Shown piece by piece: positions 1 through 8,488 of a stretch of DNA of 48,555 nt (position 1 is the first letter of the stretch; the number at the start of each line of letters is the position of its first letter). Location: positions 1 through 48,555 of the forward strand of contig NZ_WAJS01000022.1 of the NCBI RefSeq assembly GCF_008831045.1. The letters are read 5' to 3'. The DNA is from Adlercreutzia muris. Its GTDB lineage: Bacteria > Actinomycetota > Coriobacteriia > Coriobacteriales > Eggerthellaceae. Below the pieces are notes generated by a model. That model worked only from the letters and a program-made list of their open reading frames with translations. It did no database searches and was not told where the DNA came from. A program made the translations under genes and the position numbers.

Positions 1-3000
1 GGCGTGGCGGCCGGGGCAGCCGGGCCCGGAGCGGGCGTCGGCACCGTGGGCACCGTGGGCACCGTCGGCGGATTCACCGGGTTCGGCGTGACCGTCGGGG
101 GAGCCACCGGGGCGGCGGCAATCGTGAAGGGAGCCGTCTCGTAGGTTACCGCGTAGTTGCCCTGGATGGCCAGACCAGCCGGAACGATAGCGTACTCGCC
201 CACGGCCTCGCCGGCCTCGCGGGCCACGACATAGTCAATCAGGCTCTCACTCTCGCCTGCAACCAAGCCAGTCACCGTTGCAGTCAGGGAGGGGTCGGCA
301 GCGCCGAAGTACTTGCCCGACGCCACGGCGGTCACCGTCACCGGCGCGCGGTTGATCACTACCGTAACCGTCTTCTCCACCGTCTCGTAATTCGGGTTGG
401 TAGCGCGCACGGCAACCTCGTAAACGCCAGCGTTCAGGAAGGTCGGAACCTCCGCGCCCCACTCGCCGCCATCGACCGAGTACTCCAGCGTAGATCCCTC
501 GGGACGGGCGGCCGTCGCCTCGATGGCCACCACTTCGCCATCGTAGGTCTTTACGATGCTCTGGGAAGCCACGTCGTTAATGCCGTCGATCACGACATCG
601 TTCTCGTCGTCCTGCAAGATGCGGAAATCGGCCGGAACGAACTCGTAGGTATAGTTCGAGTTGCGATCCTCCTCGGCCACCGCCGGAACGAGCTCATCTT
701 CATAGAGGCCCGCGTTCTCCTCACCGGTGGAACGGGAGACCGTCACCGCTCCCATAGCGTCCAAGACACCATTCTGGCTGAACAGCCCCTCGACAGTCCA
801 AGTGAACTCCGGATCGTCCTCGCCGAACACCTTGCTGGCATAGGCGGCGGAAACGGTCAGGGGAGCCGGGATAATCTCGTAGGGCAGTTCGAACTGACCC
901 TGATAGTTGCCCATGCCGTACACGACGATGGTAGTTTCCCCCGCGTTCACGAAATCGGCCGGAGTGGTGGCAACGCCATTCGCAGGGCGATAGTAGACCC
1001 CGTAGTCAACGCCGGGAACCAGCTGGAAGCCCGTCTCATGATCGGTCACCAGGATATCGGAGGCCTCGGGCTTCTGCTCGGTGCCGTTGTATACCTTCGT
1101 CGATTCGTACTGGACCGTGAACGCAGCCTCGGTCGGCTCTTCGGGGTTCACATCGGGGTCGGTCAGGTTCTTCGCCTCAATGGTCAGGCCGCCGTGCACC
1201 AACTCGACCTCATAGTTGCCCGTCACATTCTCGCCGGTGCCCAGTTTAATGAGAACCTGGCCGCCGAAGGAGCCGGTGTAGCTACCAGCCGCAGTTCCAG
1301 CCAGATCATAGGTCAGACCGCTCACCTTCGCATGGCTCACCAAGCCCCGATCGCCGTTGCGCTGTTCGGCGGTATAGGCAGTCGTAGCATATTCCTCGCC
1401 CGTGTAGACCTGCGGCGCGGCCCAACCCTCGCCCTTGATCTTCACCGGGCGCTTGGCGATGGCCACGGAAACGTTCTTCGACCAAATCTCGACGCCATCG
1501 CGCACGGCAACGACCTCGACGATGGTGCCCTGGGGGTTCGAGGAGGTCACAGTAGCGTTCGTGAACCGGTTCTGCGCAACAAGGCCGCCGATCCTGTAGA
1601 ACACCTCGTCATCGGGCAGAAGCCCGAGGGCCGCAACGTTATGAGGCGCGCCGTCGTACACGCCTCGATAACCCACGGCATCAAGGCCCTCCGTGAGGGG
1701 AGTCCACGTGCCGGTGATCTCCACGACGCCGGCTCGCACGTCTTCGGTCGTGATGGTGTATCCCTCGTTGGCATCAATGGACCAACCGGAGAACTCCCAG
1801 CCCTCCAGGGTCGGCACGGCAACCGAATCGAGAGGCTGGTTCAGCACGTAGGTCTTGTTCTTCGGCGGCTGAGGGGCATGTTGAGGAGTGCCGTTCATTC
1901 CGTTGGTGTAGACGTAGCGCACTTCAACCTTAGGAACGGAAATTTTCTCACGGGTCCACTGAGCGGTAATGGCCACATCTCCCTCGCCCATGGTCTGCTC
2001 GCCGGTGAGGTTCCAGTTGCCCAGCGTATATCGGGCGTTCACATTGCCGAACTCGTCATGGGTGAACAGCTCGGTGCCCGGCAGCGCGGCATCGACCGTG
2101 AACGGCTGGCCCTTGACCAGGCCGCCAAGATTCAGCGGCAGCATAGGGGCCGCCTCGTTGCCGGCGGCATTGTAGAACGCCTCGCCCTTGGGCAGGCCCG
2201 TCCACTGGTAGAACACGTTGTACCGAGGCACATCCTGAGGCTTATAGGACCACGAGCCGCCAATGGTCAGATCGTCCGTTATCCTTCCGCTCTCAGTATC
2301 CCAGCCGTTGAAGGTCCACACACCCGTCGTATTGCCGTAGGCATCGGTTTCGTTGACGGTGCACCCCTTGAAGAAGTTCGCTTCCACCTCGAACGGCTCG
2401 TTGTTTCGGTAGGTCTTGGAATCAACAGGCAGCTTCGCGGCGGCCGGAGCATCGCCCTTCCACTGATAGGTGATATTCCACGTGGGAACGCTGATGGGCG
2501 TTGCCTCCCATGTCGCAGTGACCGTCACGTCAGCTTCGGGCATAATTCCGTTTTCCGGGTCATACCACGAGGACAGCCGGTACGTTGCATTCCGATTGCC
2601 GAACTCGTCATGGGTGTAGACCTTAGTGACGGCAGCCTCCTTGACCTGGTAAGACTCGCCCTTGGTATAGGTGCTCGCATCGACGGGCAGCGTGGGAGTC
2701 ACCTCACGGCCCGCCTCGTCGTAGAAGACCTTATCGGCGGGAAGACCCGTCCACTCATAGACAACCCGATACTCACGAGCCCACTGGGCCACGTAAGTCG
2801 CATCTTTCGTCACCTGGTCGGCCACGGCGGGGTCCCACCCCATAAAGCGATAACCGGGCGCTCCGGTGGGGACGGGCGGGGCGGGCGTGGCCGCTCCATG
2901 CTCGATGCCCTTGGTCACCTGAGGGGCGAAGGTACCCTGCTCACCCGGGTCAAACGTCACGTCGTAGGTGTTCCGCTCATACACCAGCGTGAGCACATTG

Positions 3001-4049
3001 TCCTTGCCGCGGGCAATTTCGATGAATTCGTTACCGCCATTGGCAGCTTGGGTCTTTTCCGACGAATAGGTATAGCCATCGATGGACCGACGGTGGTTCT
3101 CCGCGGTGATCTTCGTTCCCACACGCGTGGTGCCGCTTTCCGACTGCTCGATCTCATTGCCATCTTCATTGATATGGCGAACTTCGTAGTTGATGGCATT
3201 CTCGACTTTCATATAGCCGTCGAGGTGCCACGTGTAAGTGCCGCTATTCACGTAGCGGTCGGCGCCGTTGGAGACAATCAGCTTATTCCACTGCTCAGGG
3301 GGAATGCCGGAGATATCCACACCGGCATTGTCCGCCCATCGGTCAATACCGCTCCTGAGCGCCGCCCTGACGGCCTCACCGTAATCGCCGATATAATTGT
3401 TCTCAGCATTATCCGTTGACAGCATGCTCTTGGTAGGAGTGGGGAGCATCGCTTTGATGACACCGATAGTGTAGTAGCCGTGACCATTCGGCTTGATGCT
3501 GAGGTCTTTGACAAATTCGTCCACCCCATCGCCCGTAAGTTGCAGATACACGTACACGTTCTGCTCCGAAAGCTCCGGCTTTTTACCCCTCTCGCCCACA
3601 GCGTTGAGGTTCAGCTCGGCAGCACGGGCATCATCGGCCGCCGCGGGCGCCTCGACCGCGTCGCCCTCCGACCCAGAGTCGCCCTCGCAGGTCACTTCCT
3701 CTACAGGATCGCTCTCGCTCGGGGCGCTGGGGACAGGCTCGATTGCATCATCGCCGACAGGATCGCTCGGCTCTTCCGCTGGCTCGTCGGCCGGGGCCTC
3801 GGGCGCGTCGGCCTCCGGAGATTCCGGTGCCTCCGGTGCCTCCTCGGCTTCCTCAACCTCGCCGTCATCCTCGATCTCGGCGACGATTTCCGTGGCCGCT
3901 CCGAGAGCGACCTCATCGTCGGCGTTCGCGAGATCGGTGAACATGGTCACGTTCAAAAACGAGAACACCAGCAGCACCGACAGCAAAACCGACAGGAATT
4001 TGCCCTCGGCGGTGTTCCGCGCATCCATGAAGCGCGCGATGGCCCGCAT
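1..4049 (-). CDS. Giant repeat-containing secreted surface protein (C-terminus beyond window)
   Basis: An open frame runs without a stop from the ATG at 4049 to the left edge, giving at least 1349 residues. The ATG follows GGTGAGGAG closely. The N-terminus has a basic start, a hydrophobic stretch (FLSVLLSVLLVFSFL) and a likely cleavage after ANA near residue 43. An acidic, proline-rich stalk follows to about residue 150. Next is a Listeria-Bacteroides (InlB B-repeat) type unit with YRFMGW and YVAQW. Three units of about 75-80 residues then begin YEWTGLP, YQWKGD and YQWTGLP and contain HDEFGN or DAYGN; these resemble SHIRT-type stalk domains. MBG-type domains follow (for example KVFGEDDPEF and KYFGAADPSL), and a Pro/Thr/Val-rich stretch reaches the edge. 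It is probably an extended adhesin on the cell surface. The anchor is not visible. It may have its own promoter in the 422-bp gap upstream. Confidence 0.85.
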   Translation of the reverse strand, partial: MRAIARFMDARNTAEGKFLSVLLSVLLVFSFLNVTMFTDLANADDEVALGAATEIVAEIEDDGEVEEAEEAPEAPESPEADAPEAPADEPAEEPSDPVGDDAIEPVPSAPSESDPVEEVTCEGDSGSEGDAVEAPAAADDARAAELNLNAVGERGKKPELSEQNVYVYLQLTGDGVDEFVKDLSIKPNGHGYYTIGVIKAMLPTPTKSMLSTDNAENNYIGDYGEAVRAALRSGIDRWADNAGVDISGIPPEQWNKLIVSNGADRYVNSGTYTWHLDGYMKVENAINYEVRHINEDGNEIEQSESGTTRVGTKITAENHRRSIDGYTYSSEKTQAANGGNEFIEIARGKDNVLTLVYERNTYDVTFDPGEQGTFAPQVTKGIEHGAATPAPPVPTGAPGYRFMGWDPAVADQVTKDATYVAQWAREYRVVYEWTGLPADKVFYDEAGREVTPTLPVDASTYTKGESYQVKEAAVTKVYTHDEFGNRNATYRLSSWYDPENGIMPEADVTVTATWEATPISVPTWNITYQWKGDAPAAAKLPVDSKTYRNNEPFEVEANFFKGCTVNETDAYGNTTGVWTFNGWDTESGRITDDLTIGGSWSYKPQDVPRYNVFYQWTGLPKGEAFYNAAGNEAAPMLPLNLGGLVKGQPFTVDAALPGTELFTHDEFGNVNARYTLGNWNLTGEQTMGEGDVAITAQWTREKISVPKVEVRYVYTNGMNGTPQHAPQPPKNKTYVLNQPLDSVAVPTLEGWEFSGWSIDANEGYTITTEDVRAGVVEITGTWTPLTEGLDAVGYRGVYDGAPHNVAALGLLPDDEVFYRIGGLVAQNRFTNATVTSSNPQGTIVEVVAVRDGVEIWSKNVSVAIAKRPVKIKGEGWAAPQVYTGEEYATTAYTAEQRNGDRGLVSHAKVSGLTYDLAGTAAGSYTGSFGGQVLIKLGTGENVTGNYEVELVHGGLTIEAKNLTDPDVNPEEPTEAAFTVQYESTKVYNGTEQKPEASDILVTDHETGFQLVPGVDYGVYYRPANGVATTPADFVNAGETTIVVYGMGNYQGQFELPYEIIPAPLTVSAAYASKVFGEDDPEFTWTVEGLFSQNGVLDAMGAVTVSRSTGEENAGLYEDELVPAVAEEDRNSNYTYEFVPADFRILQDDENDVVIDGINDVASQSIVKTYDGEVVAIEATAARPEGSTLEYSVDGGEWGAEVPTFLNAGVYEVAVRATNPNYETVEKTVTVVINRAPVTVTAVASGKYFGAADPSLTATVTGLVAGESESLIDYVVAREAGEAVGEYAIVPAGLAIQGNYAVTYETAPFTIAAAPVAPPTVTPNPVNPPTVPTVPTVPTPAPGPAAPAAT

Positions 4050-4182
4050 ACTCCTCACCCTACCTTCTCTTTTTTGCCCTGACTACTTCGTTACAGCTGC
4101 TTTAAACACCGGCATGGAGCCGGACATTTAACAGAATGAACCGTGTCGGGATTTCCCTCCTTAAGCCCCCCGACTGCCACTT

Positions 4183-4198
4183 GTTACCGTTAGGTAAC
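4183..4198. promoter_or_regulatory. Inverted repeat GTTACC-N4-GGTAAC
   Basis: This is a perfect 6-bp inverted repeat with a 4-nt GTTA loop, 134 bp upstream of the start at 4049. It could be an operator for a dimeric regulator or a small leader hairpin. It is seen once in the window, so its function is unproven. Confidence 0.35.
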
Positions 4199-4358
4199 CT
4201 CATGAACAGAATCAGAGTATCACCTCCCCCTGTGCGAACAAGCGATCAATAAGAAAAGAAGTCAGCTATAAGGCTGAACGGCGCGGAATTTTTTAATTTT
4301 GATCTGGCTTTTTACCGATAATCGTTCATTTATGGCAGAACAAAGAGAAAGGCAACTT

Positions 4359-4373
4359 TGACAGGGTAATGAC
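4359..4373 (-). promoter_or_regulatory. 15-bp motif shared by two adhesin upstream regions (copy 1)
   Basis: The plus strand reads TGACAGGGTAATGAC, so in the gene direction it is GTCATTACCCTGTCA. An identical copy lies at 12442-12456, upstream of the other large adhesin gene. Copy 1 is about 310 bp before the start at 4049. The flanking sequences differ, which suggests a conserved binding site rather than a duplicated promoter. Confidence 0.5.
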
Positions 4374-4471
4374 TAGGTAAGTTCTGATATGAGATAACAA
4401 AATCACTGGCGAGCGGTTGCCCGACTCCTCCGGCCAAGAACCGCGGGCGTGGGAAATGAGGAGAAGGAACC

Positions 4472-5062
4472 CTACCGCTCCGCCTCGCGGCGGTCGGCAA
4501 GACTGCCCAAAATGGTTCCCACCACGCACAGGGCCACGGCCATGATCACAACCCAACCCAAGACCAACAGGCCCGCTGTGGTGCCGAGGGCCATGAGAAA
4601 ATACCCTACGACGGGCACCGAGAACACCACGCGACCAAGGACGTTTTGGAAGGGGACAGGTCGCAGATCGACATCTTCATTTGCATCACCTTTGGTAACC
4701 AGATGCCCCGCTTGGTCATCCACCTCCTTCACCCGGTGGATGATGACCTCCTCTTCCTCCCAGAAGGCGACCACATCGCCTGCCTGAAGAGACGATCCCT
4801 CAACAGGGTCGGCGTACACAAGGCTGCCCGTGGGATAGGCCGGCTCCATAGATCCGGAAATAATGGCATAGGGCTGCATGCCCATGACCCGCGGAATCAC
4901 CGAAGAGCCGATGCCCACAAAAGCCAAGGCGAGCAACAGCGCGGCTCCGAGAGCCGAGCACAGGCGGGCAATGCGGCGCATCCACGCCAAACGGCGCTCC
5001 ACCGCGCGGGAAAAAGCATCGCGCGGTTCGGAGGGGGCTATGTCCACTGGATGTTTCGCCAT
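4472..5062 (-). CDS. sipW: SipW-type signal peptidase I
   Basis: This 196-residue serine membrane peptidase of the S26B (archaeal/ER, SipW-like) class removes special signal peptides at the membrane. A hydrophobic segment spans about residues 36-57. The catalytic Ser is in SGSMEP (Ser71). The second catalytic position is a histidine, IIHRV (His109), instead of the lysine of ordinary bacterial LepB, and TKGDAN (about 124-129) forms the following conserved box. A second hydrophobic stretch spans 145-188. SipW enzymes process TasA/CalY-like matrix proteins, and two such candidates lie upstream in the same locus. A terminator separates it from them. The start has no Shine-Dalgarno sequence, but TACATT lies 6 nt before the ATG, which suggests leaderless initiation. 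The symbol rests on family resemblance. Confidence 0.85.
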   Translation of the reverse strand: MAKHPVDIAPSEPRDAFSRAVERRLAWMRRIARLCSALGAALLLALAFVGIGSSVIPRVMGMQPYAIISGSMEPAYPTGSLVYADPVEGSSLQAGDVVAFWEEEEVIIHRVKEVDDQAGHLVTKGDANEDVDLRPVPFQNVLGRVVFSVPVVGYFLMALGTTAGLLVLGWVVIMAVALCVVGTILGSLADRREAER

Positions 5063-5100
5063 GGGTTCAATGTACCACGCATCGGCTTCAGTGCGGCATA

Positions 5101-5139
5101 GAACAAAGGGGAGGACGGGCGCGAAAACCCATCCTCCCC
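5101..5139 (-). terminator. Intrinsic terminator between matrix operon and signal peptidase gene
   Basis: The arms 5108-5119 and 5128-5139 form a 12-bp stem with one G-U pair and an 8-nt loop. On the minus strand this is followed by TTTGTTC. It lies 21 bp past the stop of the MucBP protein gene and 38 bp before the signal peptidase start. Confidence 0.8.
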
Positions 5140-5160
5140 TTCCAGAACGCCGCAGAACCC

Positions 5161-6318
5161 TTAAGCAGCCGAAGACTCAGCCTGATCTTCCTTGGCTTTG
5201 CGCAGGCCTCGCACGAGAATGAAGGCAATGGCGCAGGCCAATACAGCGGCTGCCACGGCCCAGGGAACCCAGGAGGTCTGAGCAGACAGCCCGGCCTCGG
5301 AGCCCGGTGCTGCCGCTTTGCCGCTCGCAAGGGCCGTCTCATCATCGTTGATGGTCTCAGTGCCCGGAGTTGCAAGGGGCGTGCCATCGTCGGCCAGCAC
5401 CTCGGTACCCGCATCGGTCGTGAGCGGCACCGCCGCGCTGATGGGCTGTACGGGGGTTGGGGTGCCAACTCCCTCAGCCGTGCCGCCAGTCCCCGGCGTG
5501 GTCGCCTCAATGGGGTTGGCCGGGGCGCGCTGGGCCACATCGTCCGTCGGATTGGTCGTGTAGGCCCCTTCAACCCGCGAGCCGTCGGGGGCAACTACAT
5601 CTACCGGACCATTGGGCTGGGGCTCGGTCGTCGTACCCTCGGCCAGGCGCGTGTAGCGATAGGTGATGACGTTTCTCGTCTCATCCTCTCCCAACACAAT
5701 GTCGATGAGCGTTGCGTGGGGCACATAGTTTTCAATGTACACAGGCGCCGTAGCGGGCACATCGCCGATGTCGCCGAAGAAGGTCTGGGGCTCGGCAAGT
5801 TGGCTGCCGTCAGAGGCGTCCACGTAGTTCACCGTGAAGGCCACGCGATTGGCCATGATGCCATAGGCCACCACGTAGTCGGCATCTTCCGTCACAGGCA
5901 CCGAGCCCGCCAGGGCACCGTCGGCGGCCACATAGGCGACCATGGGGGTATTCGCGCCCGCGAGGTTCTCTCCCCCGCGGTTCTTGTCGGAACGCTCGTT
6001 GTCGAGCCCGGCCAGGCGCACGCCCTTGGCATAGTACTTGCTGTCTGCCGGTACTTCCAGAGTCACGCCGTCGAAGGAAAGCGACTCGCCGGGCGCTTGC
6101 CCCTCGAAGACATGCTTGGTCTGCCCATCGGCAAAGACGCCCTGATTACCGCTGTACAACGTAACCGTGTAGGTCGTGCCCTCATAGGAGGTCATGGCCT
6201 GCGCGGCGGGAGCAGGGGCATCGTCGGCAAAAGCCGCAGGTACCGACAAAGAGACGGTCAGCAGCGCTGCAGCGCCCATCGTCCCCATGAGACGGCTCCA
6301 CTTCTTCATATTCTTCAT
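5161..6318 (-). CDS. MucBP-domain surface protein with C-terminal membrane anchor
   Basis: This is a 385-residue secreted protein. It has a Sec signal peptide with a hydrophobic core near residues 13-28, cleaved around AFA-DD (near 31). A MucBP-like module is seen around VNYVDASDGS...YIENYVPH (about 165-200). A long Pro/Thr/Gly-rich region follows, and a hydrophobic segment (about 347-370) ends in a basic tail, RGLRKAKED. There is no LPxTG motif, so it is probably membrane-anchored rather than sortase-linked. The gene overlaps the upstream LSQTG gene by 4 bp (ATGA), which indicates translational coupling in the same operon, and it is followed by a strong terminator. MucBP domains occur in mucin-binding and cell-surface proteins; ligand binding here is inferred only. 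Confidence 0.8.
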   Translation of the reverse strand: MKNMKKWSRLMGTMGAAALLTVSLSVPAAFADDAPAPAAQAMTSYEGTTYTVTLYSGNQGVFADGQTKHVFEGQAPGESLSFDGVTLEVPADSKYYAKGVRLAGLDNERSDKNRGGENLAGANTPMVAYVAADGALAGSVPVTEDADYVVAYGIMANRVAFTVNYVDASDGSQLAEPQTFFGDIGDVPATAPVYIENYVPHATLIDIVLGEDETRNVITYRYTRLAEGTTTEPQPNGPVDVVAPDGSRVEGAYTTNPTDDVAQRAPANPIEATTPGTGGTAEGVGTPTPVQPISAAVPLTTDAGTEVLADDGTPLATPGTETINDDETALASGKAAAPGSEAGLSAQTSWVPWAVAAAVLACAIAFILVRGLRKAKEDQAESSAA

Positions 6319-7172
6319 CGGGCGTCGCCCTCCTTGTCGTTCCTCTTGCGGCTGCGTACCGCCGCTACAACCACTACCCCTGCGGCCACGACGGCAACGG
6401 CCACGATAATACCCAAGGGCAGCATGTCGCCGGTCTGGGACAATTTGCCGCCAGACTTCTTGGTATCCCCGCTCTTGGGAGAATTTTTCTGCTTGGGGTC
6501 GTCCTTCGGATCGCCGCTCGGGGGGTCGGCCTCTCCCTTCGTTCCCTCTTCATCAGAAGGCTCGGCCGCGAAGGCCAGCTGCACGCTGGCATCGGTGTCG
6601 AAGTAGGTGTTGCCGTGGGTCTCGCCATCAATGGCCACCTCCAGCACCATATAGGCCCGGGCATCAGCAGCCAAGGTGTCCAGGTAGAACCATTCCCCCG
6701 TCGCCTCGGTGGCATCGAACAGACCACGGGTCTCAGTTCCGTCGCCCTCCACTTCGCCTGAAACCACCTCGTTGGTGAGAATCACCTTCTCCTCGTTCTT
6801 GGGCGTGATATAGGTGAGCTTGTAACTGTAGGAGCCACCGGAACGCTCGTTGGCGTTGGCCATGGACTCCTCCATGGTAGTCAGCACCTTGTTGCGCATG
6901 TACCAGTCGGCAGAACCCTGGGAGCCCTCCTTCATCTCAATGGTGAAGCGGGCGCTGTCTCCCGGCTGCATGGAGCCAAGGGTCTTGGTGATGTTCGCCG
7001 TGCCATCGTCCTTCATCTCGGTGCCAGTGAATTCCACAGTCCAGGCCTCATCGTAAGTTTTGGCGAAAGCCGGAGCAGCCGTCAAGAGAGACAGGGCCGA
7101 GGCAACCATGAGCGCCAGCAGCAGCGCAGTGAGATACCGGAGTGATGGGCGTGTTTTCGTCAGGCTATACAT
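6315..7172 (-). CDS. Secreted protein with LSQTG sortase-type anchor
   Basis: This is a 285-residue protein. It has a signal peptide (hydrophobic core about residues 13-33, cleavage near AFA-KT) and an extracellular beta-rich domain (about 39-205). A charged Pro/Ser/Lys linker follows, then LSQTGD, a hydrophobic segment and a basic tail (RSRKRND). That tripartite end is a cell-wall sorting signal with a non-canonical LPxTG variant. The domain itself is not recognised. It sits third after the two TasA-like genes, 12 bp after the preceding stop. In comparable loci such a protein could anchor the fibre to the cell wall. No sortase gene is in the window. Confidence 0.8.
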   Translation of the reverse strand: MYSLTKTRPSLRYLTALLLALMVASALSLLTAAPAFAKTYDEAWTVEFTGTEMKDDGTANITKTLGSMQPGDSARFTIEMKEGSQGSADWYMRNKVLTTMEESMANANERSGGSYSYKLTYITPKNEEKVILTNEVVSGEVEGDGTETRGLFDATEATGEWFYLDTLAADARAYMVLEVAIDGETHGNTYFDTDASVQLAFAAEPSDEEGTKGEADPPSGDPKDDPKQKNSPKSGDTKKSGGKLSQTGDMLPLGIIVAVAVVAAGVVVVAAVRSRKRNDKEGDAR

Positions 7173-7184
7173 CGGATCACCCCA

Positions 7185-7940
7185 TTATTCCCCAGCCGTC
7201 TCATCGGACCATTGATCGAGGCCCAGCGCTTGCACATCCACACCCCAAGCGCTCTTGGCGGCTGCGGCGGCGTTGTTCACCTGTACGGAATCAACCTGGG
7301 CCGACAGGGCCAGATAGCAGTTGGAGTAATCTTGCTTCACATTCTTGATGGCATCGCTCACACGGATACCGGCTACAGCCGGGGCGGCAGCGGTGTTCTT
7401 CTCCAGCACGGGGCGGTAGTAGTACACCTCGCGCTCGTCAGTGCATTCCGCATCCGAGCGCACCCAGTTTTCATCGAACTCATCGTCGAGCACCAGCTCG
7501 ATGAGGGCCGGATCCAAGGTGGCGCTCTTCTGGGGTTCGCCGTTCTCACCCGCAGCCCAGTATTTGCGCACCGTCAGGCGCACGTACTCGTCCATATCAG
7601 CCGACACGTTCTTCACCGAGAGGAATTCCCGATACACCTGACCGGGGGCCATGAACTCCTCGACGGCGCCGGTGGAGGCGTTCACAATCTGCCAACCCGC
7701 ATCCTGATCGAGCAGCTTGCCGACGCCCTTCGCATCGGGGTCCACGTCCACGCCGTTCTCAGTCAGCGTCACGCCAATATGGGTCTGCTGGATCTCAGCC
7801 ACGTAGTCGTCGCTCTGGAACACCAGGGCAGAGCGGGCCGGGCTCACCGTCATCATGACGAGACACACCACAAGCCCAGCGGAAAGCGCAATCAGCATGA
7901 TGCGCGTCTGCAAATCAAGAGTCTTCAGCGTCTTCAACAT
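7185..7940 (-). CDS. TasA/CalY-like SipW-dependent secreted protein
   Basis: This is a 251-residue protein with a long hydrophobic N-terminal segment (about 13-37), then ARSALVFQSDDYVAEIQQTHIGV, which resembles the start of SipW-processed matrix proteins. A later stretch (SVKNVSADMDEYVRLTVRKYW) recalls the TasA/camelysin beta-sandwich, where conserved asparagine-rich strands are followed by 'YVR'. Two cysteines lie in the C-terminal half. It begins 3 bp after the preceding TasA-like gene stops, so the two are co-transcribed and may co-assemble. The family call is by resemblance. The signal sequence and the neighbouring SipW-type peptidase are the strongest support. Confidence 0.65.
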   Translation of the reverse strand: MLKTLKTLDLQTRIMLIALSAGLVVCLVMMTVSPARSALVFQSDDYVAEIQQTHIGVTLTENGVDVDPDAKGVGKLLDQDAGWQIVNASTGAVEEFMAPGQVYREFLSVKNVSADMDEYVRLTVRKYWAAGENGEPQKSATLDPALIELVLDDEFDENWVRSDAECTDEREVYYYRPVLEKNTAAAPAVAGIRVSDAIKNVKQDYSNCYLALSAQVDSVQVNNAAAAAKSAWGVDVQALGLDQWSDETAGE

Positions 7941-7943
7941 GGG

Positions 7944-8486
7944 CTACTCACCATCCTGGGCGGTCAGGTACTTTTCGCCATCGGCAAAGGTGCCCAGCAG
8001 CGGCTGTCCCGCCTCAAAGGCGCGGGCACTCGTGCACTGCTGCACCACGGCCACATCGAAACCATGGGCGACCTTCTCGGTGTCCACCGTTACGAGAGCC
8101 TTCAAAGCCGGGGTGGAGGCTTTGGGGGCCACGGGCTCGGTGTAGTACCACCAACCCTCGTCGTTGTCGCTCACCGCCTGGGTCCAACCCGGCGCAGCCT
8201 CGAAGGTAAGCTCCACGCCGTCGATCTGCGGGTCGAACACTTTCACGCGCACCATGGCGTCAACATCGCCGGTGTTGGTGACAGAGATAACCTTGTTCGC
8301 GCCGTCGGGGGTTTCGTTCACCTCGGTCTCGGGCGGGTTCGGATTGTACTTGAACTGGATCATGCCAGCGGCTTTGGTCGTATCGGTGTAGTAGGCCCAA
8401 GCCGTGCCAGCCGCCACGCCCAGAGAGATAACCAGGGCTGCGGACACCGTCAGGGCAACACGCTTGGCAAGGGATTGCTTCCCCAT
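7944..8486 (-). CDS. TasA/CalY-like SipW-dependent matrix subunit
   Basis: This is a 180-residue protein. Its N-terminus has a basic start, a hydrophobic core (VALTVSAALVISLGVAAG) and then AWAYYTDTTKAAG. This is the hallmark of SipW-cognate signal peptides (Ala then Y/F-S/T-D-T), as in TasA and camelysin. The mature part includes ISVTNTGDVDAMVRVKV, matching the 'NxGxxxAYVRV' strand of that fold. It is likely a fibre-forming or biofilm-matrix subunit outside the cell. The gene follows the adhesin stop by 2 bp and has a good ribosome site (GGGGAGG). Homology could be confirmed by structure prediction. Confidence 0.75.
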   Translation of the reverse strand: MGKQSLAKRVALTVSAALVISLGVAAGTAWAYYTDTTKAAGMIQFKYNPNPPETEVNETPDGANKVISVTNTGDVDAMVRVKVFDPQIDGVELTFEAAPGWTQAVSDNDEGWWYYTEPVAPKASTPALKALVTVDTEKVAHGFDVAVVQQCTSARAFEAGQPLLGTFADGEKYLTAQDGE

Positions 8487-8488
8487 GA

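Larger units (their letters stand above)
4050..4471. other. Intergenic region upstream of the giant surface gene
   Basis: This 422-bp AT-richer gap separates the signal peptidase gene from the giant surface gene; both are on the minus strand. It holds the 15-bp motif shared with the other adhesin gene (4359-4373) and a GTTACC/GGTAAC dyad (4183-4198). No convincing ORF or RNA gene is seen. It probably carries the promoter and leader of the gene starting at 4049, but no clear -35/-10 pair could be picked. Confidence 0.6.

Noticed and set aside
1038-3419. Long plus-strand open frame (793 codons) opposite the giant surface gene
   Set aside because: The minus strand is open from 4049 to the edge with a signal peptide, repeats and known-type domains. 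The plus frame has none of these and is a GC-rich antisense shadow.
4205-4260. Resemblance to a c-di-GMP-I (GEMM) riboswitch start (CGCACAGGG on the minus strand)
   Set aside because: The required GACGCAAAGCC block and tetraloop/receptor pairing are absent.
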